From Saccharopolyspora sp. NFXS83 (lineage in GTDB: Bacteria > Actinomycetota > Actinomycetes > Mycobacteriales > Pseudonocardiaceae): a stretch of DNA of 64,000 bases. Made by a program: the position numbers and the translations under genes. Of the stretch, positions 12,501 to 18,500 are shown piece after piece (the stretch's first letter is position 1; every line of letters begins with the position of its first letter). Location of the stretch: assembly GCF_026241095.1 (NCBI RefSeq), contig NZ_JAPFGB010000013.1:66556-130555 (forward strand), given 5' to 3'. The notes below the pieces were generated by a model, which worked only from the letters and a program-made list of their open reading frames with translations, did no database searches and was not told the origin of the DNA.

Positions 12501-15500
12501 CCCCTGGGCCGACCAGGCGGCCATCGTCGTGGCCTTGGCCGAGGATCACGGCCGGATGCTGGGCGATCTCGGCATCACGGCCAAGGGCGCGGAGAACGAA
12601 TTCGCCGCCTTGCTGGCGGAACTGCCGGAACAGCGGGCCCGGCAGCGGTCGGCGGGTGCGGCGATCACCGCGCGGTGGCAAGGCCAGGCGGACCCGAAGC
12701 GGATCGTCGCGGCCGTCGGTGAGCACGTGCCGGAGCTCCTGCACCGGGACGGGCCGCACTTCGGCGGCGAGCGGTCCAGCGTCCACCGGCAGCGGGTGCG
12801 GCGTTCGCTGGGGCGGTACCTGGAGCTGGCGCGGGAGGAATCGGATTCCGGCCGGGTGATCCCGGTGGACGCGGTGGTCAAGGCGATCCTGTTCCGCGGC
12901 ATCGGATCCGAGAGCGGGCGGCGGCAGCTGGCCGGTCGGTACGAGCAGTACAAGGACCAGTTCCCGCCCGAGCAGTTCTTCGTCGACGGCGTAGCGCCGG
13001 GTAGCGAGGAGTGGGAGCTCATCGCGAACGAATCCGCGGCGCACCAACGGCGGCTCGACGTGGTGCCGCACCACGCGGTGGCGTCCGAACTCGCTGGGCG
13101 CTACCGCGGCCTGTTCGACGGAGACGACCTGGACGCGGCTCGGGTGCTGGTGGCGTCGGATCCGATCGGGCGCTTCCACGACGGGTTCGCCGGTGCGGAT
13201 TCGGTGTTCGAGTTCGTCGCGCGCACAGCGCTGCGACTAACCGGCCGGGACCTACCGGGCCGGGGCCTGCCCGCCCGGCTCTCCGACGACGCGGTGCGGG
13301 ATGTGCAACGGACGTTCGTGGAGCTGCACCAGCTGCACCAGGCGGAGCGCGACGTAGCGGACTTCGAGACCGACGAGAACGACGATCTCGTCACCATGTC
13401 CGACGGCCGACTCTTCGCGTACTCGTCGCGCATCCGACGCGACCACGCCGATCTGGAGGCGCTGTTCGCCACGCCGAAGGCCGTGCGCGGTGCCTACGCA
13501 AAGCTCTTCCCCGCCGAGACGCGGAACACGACCGAGGACTCCCGGAGCCCTCGGGTGCCGAATCAGACCTCCGCACCTGAATCCGGGCCGGAGCCGGTGA
13601 GCTCGCGTCGCCAGCGGCCCTTGCTGCGGGACGACAGCTCCGATTCGGAGTACTCCGGCAGTTCCGATTCGGACGATGTCGATTCCGGTGGGCATGGCCG
13701 GGGACCGTGGGCGGGCAGCCCGGAGTTCCGGTCGCGCTATCCGGAGCTCGCGGGCGTGAACGCGGCGCGGTACGCGCGCGGTGAGACGGGGTACACGGAG
13801 AACTGCGTCCCGTCGGTTTTGGCGGCGTGGAAGTCGCGTGCCACGGGTGTCACGGTGGCAGCGGATCCGAGCGGCGCCTGGACGGTGGGGGCCGTGAACA
13901 AGCTTTTCCGCGCGGAGGCTGTGGAGGTGTCCTACAAAGCGGTGGTCGCGCATGCCAAACTGCAGCCCGAGGGCGCGGTTGGTATGCCGCTGGTGAACGG
14001 TCCGGTGCCGGGGATGTTGCACGGCATGATGATCGGGCTAGACGCTGATGGCCGGGTGGAGTGGTCGGATCCGCAGAGCGGGATGGATTACGAGCCGAAT
14101 CCGGAGGACGTGGTGGGGTATGTACCGCTCCGGGTTTCGGGTGCGACTCCGCTGGAGGGTGCGCCGCTGGACCGGAACCTGCTGATCGGGATGCAGAAGT
14201 ACCCCGTGGGCGAGAGCAGCGGTTCACGCGAGGGCGAGAGCAGCGGTTCACGCGGTGAGAGCAGCGGTTCACGCGAGGGCGGCCCCGGCCGACCGCGGGC
14301 GAGTCGCATCCGGGCTGCGTATGCCCGGTTGCGGCCGGGCTCGCAATTTAATCCGGGCTGGCTCACCTCCCAGGAAATGATGGATCGGGGGCTGGGCGAG
14401 TTTCCTTATGGTCACATTCGGCTCACCCAATTTCTGGAAGCGGCGGGCGCCGATAGGGGTCTTTTCGACGTGCCGAGAACTACTTCTCGTGGCAGGCTGC
14501 CGGATTATGCTGAGGCGTCTCCGGAGTACGGGGCGTCGATCAGTGTTCCGGGCACCGATGCTTCGTGGCGGCCGGTAGCGGCGGATTCTGTGGTGGGGGC
14601 GGATTACTTCGACAGCGATGCCGCGAATGCCGCGTTCGTGGTGAAGCACTTCGCGGAATTCTTGGGAGTCAACGCGTTGCCGTATGCCCGGAGGGTGCCG
14701 GGGCACACGCGCAACGGCGGGTGGTCCGTGCTGGCCGGCGCGTTGACGGCGGAGCGCGGGACGACCGTGGCGGCGCCGTCGGGGGAGGCGATGCTGATAG
14801 AGGAGTTCGAGCTCCTGCACGGTCAGCTGCTGCTCCCGAATCTCATGCAGGAAGCGGAAGCCGTCATCTTCGAGGGTGACCCCGACCATCGCGCGGCGTT
14901 GCGGGATGCCCCGTTCTCCAATCGTCGTTGTGACGACGCGTTGGAACAGGCCCGCGAGGCTGAGGACGAATCGATCCTGCATACTTACACGTGGACGAAT
15001 GCAACCAACTCAGAGGTGCGCGACGCGTGCGACGCGGTCAGGGATCGGTTTGCCTCGGCGCGGCTAAAGATCGATATGGCGCGGAGCATCATTAATGGCT
15101 GGCCGCCGAGGGTGTTGTGCGCAACGTACGACCAGGTTCTCGACAGCATGCGCGATGACCCGAATTCGGTGACGCGAGCGGTGTACATCCAGAACCGCGA
15201 CGAAGACCTGCACATCGTGCTGCTGCTGAGGAAACCGAGTGAGGACGGCGGGAAAGCCTTCTACTTCTTCGACCCGCACACCGGGTTGATGGCTCCGGCG
15301 CGCCCGGACAACGTCGTCGGTGACCTCGGGCTGCTCCGGGAGCATCCCGGTATGGACTTGGGGTTAGATCTGATGTCGGAGAACAAGCTGCAGTTTTCCG
15401 GCCCGGTGGGGGTTCCGTCCGGGTCGGGTAGGCGCGCGCTGGTCGATGTGCTGGAGGGGCGCGGCTTGCGATCTCTGAGCCGGGAACTGCTCGCGCGGTT

Positions 15501-18500
15501 GCGGGGGCCGAGGGTTTCTTCGGCGTCGGCGCGGGTCGAGCCGCCCGCGTACAGCCCGCCGACCGGGGAGCCGCCGAGCTTCGATGCGGTGGAGGCGGAG
15601 GATTTCGCGGCCTTCGCGCGGGACTTCCCGCTCTTGGCGGGGGTGAACGGGGAGAAGTACCGGAGTGGTGAGACGGGGTACACGGAGAACTGCGTGCCGT
15701 CGGTGCAGGCGGCGTGGGAGTCGGAGGGCGCCGGGATCACGGTGGCCGCGGGTCCGAGCGGCGCCTGGACGGTGCGGGAAATTCGCGATCTTTTCAATGC
15801 GTGGCCTGTGGCGGCGTCCTACGACCGGTTGGTCGCGCATGTCGAACGGCAGCCCGAGGGGGCGTCGGGCATGGTGCTGCTGCGCACTGAGGTGCGGGGG
15901 ATGCTGCACGCCGCTCTGATCGAGCGTGGCGCTGATGGCCGGGTGAGGTGGCCGGATCCGCAGCGCGGGGTGGAGGTCGAGCCGAAGCCGGACGAGGTGG
16001 TCGGGTATCTGCCGAACTTGGGCTCGGGTGCGACTCCGTTGGCGGGCGTGCCGCTGCCCCAGGACCTGGTGGTCGGGACGCTGCGGCCTGACGCCAGCGG
16101 TGCGCGCGCTGGTGAGGGCGGCTCGTCGTCGAGCCGTCGCGAGCGATTCCTTCAAGTGCTGCGGCGGCCGGAGCGGAGCGGACCGACGTCCGCCGGTGCG
16201 CCGGGGTCGCGGGGGCCGTTCGGCCGGTTGCTGGAGAGTTCCGTTCCGGGCGTGTCCGGAGGCGCGAACCCGGCTCAGGGCGTGCCCCCGCCGTACACCA
16301 GGATCTCGCCGAGTCACGCGGAGTTGGGGCTGCCTCCGCACTATTCCGAGCTGCCGGACGACGGCGAGCCGGTTCGTCCGGAAGGTGGTACGGAATTCGG
16401 GCGTCCGAGGCTGCTGAACGGCGCGCTCACGAGGGCGAGCTTCGCCAGCCCGGCGGATGCTGATGCCTTCATCAGGGCGACGTTCCCGACGCTGCTCGGG
16501 ATCAACCCGGGAGGCCGGCGTGTGAACAGTTGCGGCCCGTCGCTGATCGCGACGATGCTGACGCTGGCCGATGGTGTGACGGTGGCCATGGACGCGGACG
16601 GCCCGATGACCGTCGGACACCTGCAGCAGCGGGTTGTGGAGCCGCTCATGCAGCGGTCTCTCGCTGAGTTGGAGGCGGTGTTCTACGCGGCGGACCCCCA
16701 ACGGCAGCGGAGTGCCCGCAACCTCTCCATCGCGGAGCGCATCGACGCCTTGCGGGCGCGCCACGAGCAATTCGGCGAAGAGGGCTACGGCTTGTCGGAT
16801 GAGCAGGCGCAGCGAATGGAGGAATTGCCTGAGCGCCAGTGGCAGCGAGAGGTCAATGCGCTGTACCGGGAGTGGAATGGCGTGCGGGCCAACATCGACG
16901 ACTTGCAGCGGTTGCATGAGCACCCGCCAGAGGGGGTTGAGGCCTCGTTCGACGAGGTGGTCGCGCACCTGCGCAGGTTGCCGAACCAGAAGGCACCGGT
17001 GTTCTTGCGCGGTTCAGAGGGCATGCTGCACGGCGTTGTCGGGGCGACCTCGCCGGACGGTGTGCTCATGTTCTTGGACGGCGACCGCGCGACAGTGCCT
17101 GACGCGAGCCCGCACACGGTAGTGGGAATGCTGCCGATGGTCGAGCCGATGGAAGGTGAGTTCACCGGCTCGAAGCTGGATCCGAAGCTGCTGGTCGGAG
17201 CCCCCGCCGGGCGAGCGGTGATGTCGGTGGATGCCGTCGGCCTCGACGATGCCGCGGCCCGCGCGCAGCACGAGATTCGCGCAGCCGCGGAAAAAGGTGT
17301 TCCGGTCAGCGCCGGGCACCTGGCCGCGCGCTTCGGGAAGAACCGACAGTGGGCGTTCGAGCAGATCGACGCCGTCGCGCGCGCCGACGTGCTGGCCGCC
17401 GTGGGAAGGCATCGGCCGCTGAGCCCGGACGACCTGGCGGAGAAGTACGGCAGGAACGCCGAGTGGGCGCAGGACGTGGTGTTCCGCGTCGCCGTCGATG
17501 TGTTCGGAGCCGAGCTGCGGGCGGCAGGGGAAGGTCACGTGTCCGGCGCCCGCTCGCTGTACGAGCGGTTCGGAGCCGAGGAGGAGCAAGGAACGAAATT
17601 CCTCGAAGCCGCTGTGGTGGCCGAGGTGCGGGCAGCCGCTGATCTCGGCCGCCCCTACGATCCCCACGAACTCAACAGGAGGCTCGTTGGTTACCAGCTT
17701 CCGGCGGCTACGCTCATCGCCATCGCGGGGGCGTTCGATGCGCGCGAGGCCGCCCGCGACGGTCGGCCGTACACCCCGGCCGCACTCGCTCGGAAGTACG
17801 GCTTGTCCTTGACCCGTGCGACGGAGTTGATCGGTTTCGCCGCGCTTGCGGACGCGCGGGAGGCCATCGATGGCGGCGGTTCCATCACGGTTGCCGACCT
17901 GGCCACTCGATACGGCATGAGCCGTCGTTGGGCGTTCGAGCGGATCGAGGACGCTCGCGACACCTCGGGACTCGTGCAGCCGTGGCCGTTCCGGCGGGTT
18001 TCCCGGCCGTTGGCGGACGGCCTCGGCACCGTATCGGCGGCGGCCCGGCAGGCACGTGCGGAGGTGCGCGCAGCAGCCGCTGACAAGCGACCGCTCACCG
18101 CGGAGGAGTTGGCCGAGAGCTTCGGCCAACCACTAGCGTGGGCCTTCGACCAGATCGATCACGTCGCTCACGTCGACGTGATCGAAGCGGCAGGGCGTGG
18201 CGAGCGGTACCGCCCCGAAGCACTGGCCGCCAATTACGGCCTGGACATCCGGTGGGCTCATCGCCGGATCAGCGACGCGTTCGCGCTCGAGCAGGACAAG
18301 AAGGACGCCGCCGTCGCGCAGATTCGGCGGTACGCCGACACCGGTCAACTGTTCGGGGAAGAGACGCGAAGTCAATTGGCCGCCGCCGTGGCGCTGGTTC
18401 GGCGGTTCGTCGGCACCGGTCGCTCGTTCGGGGAAGAGACGCAACGACAAGTGGCCGCCAAGTTCGACCTGCGTCCGGAGACGGTGACGGACTTGATCGA

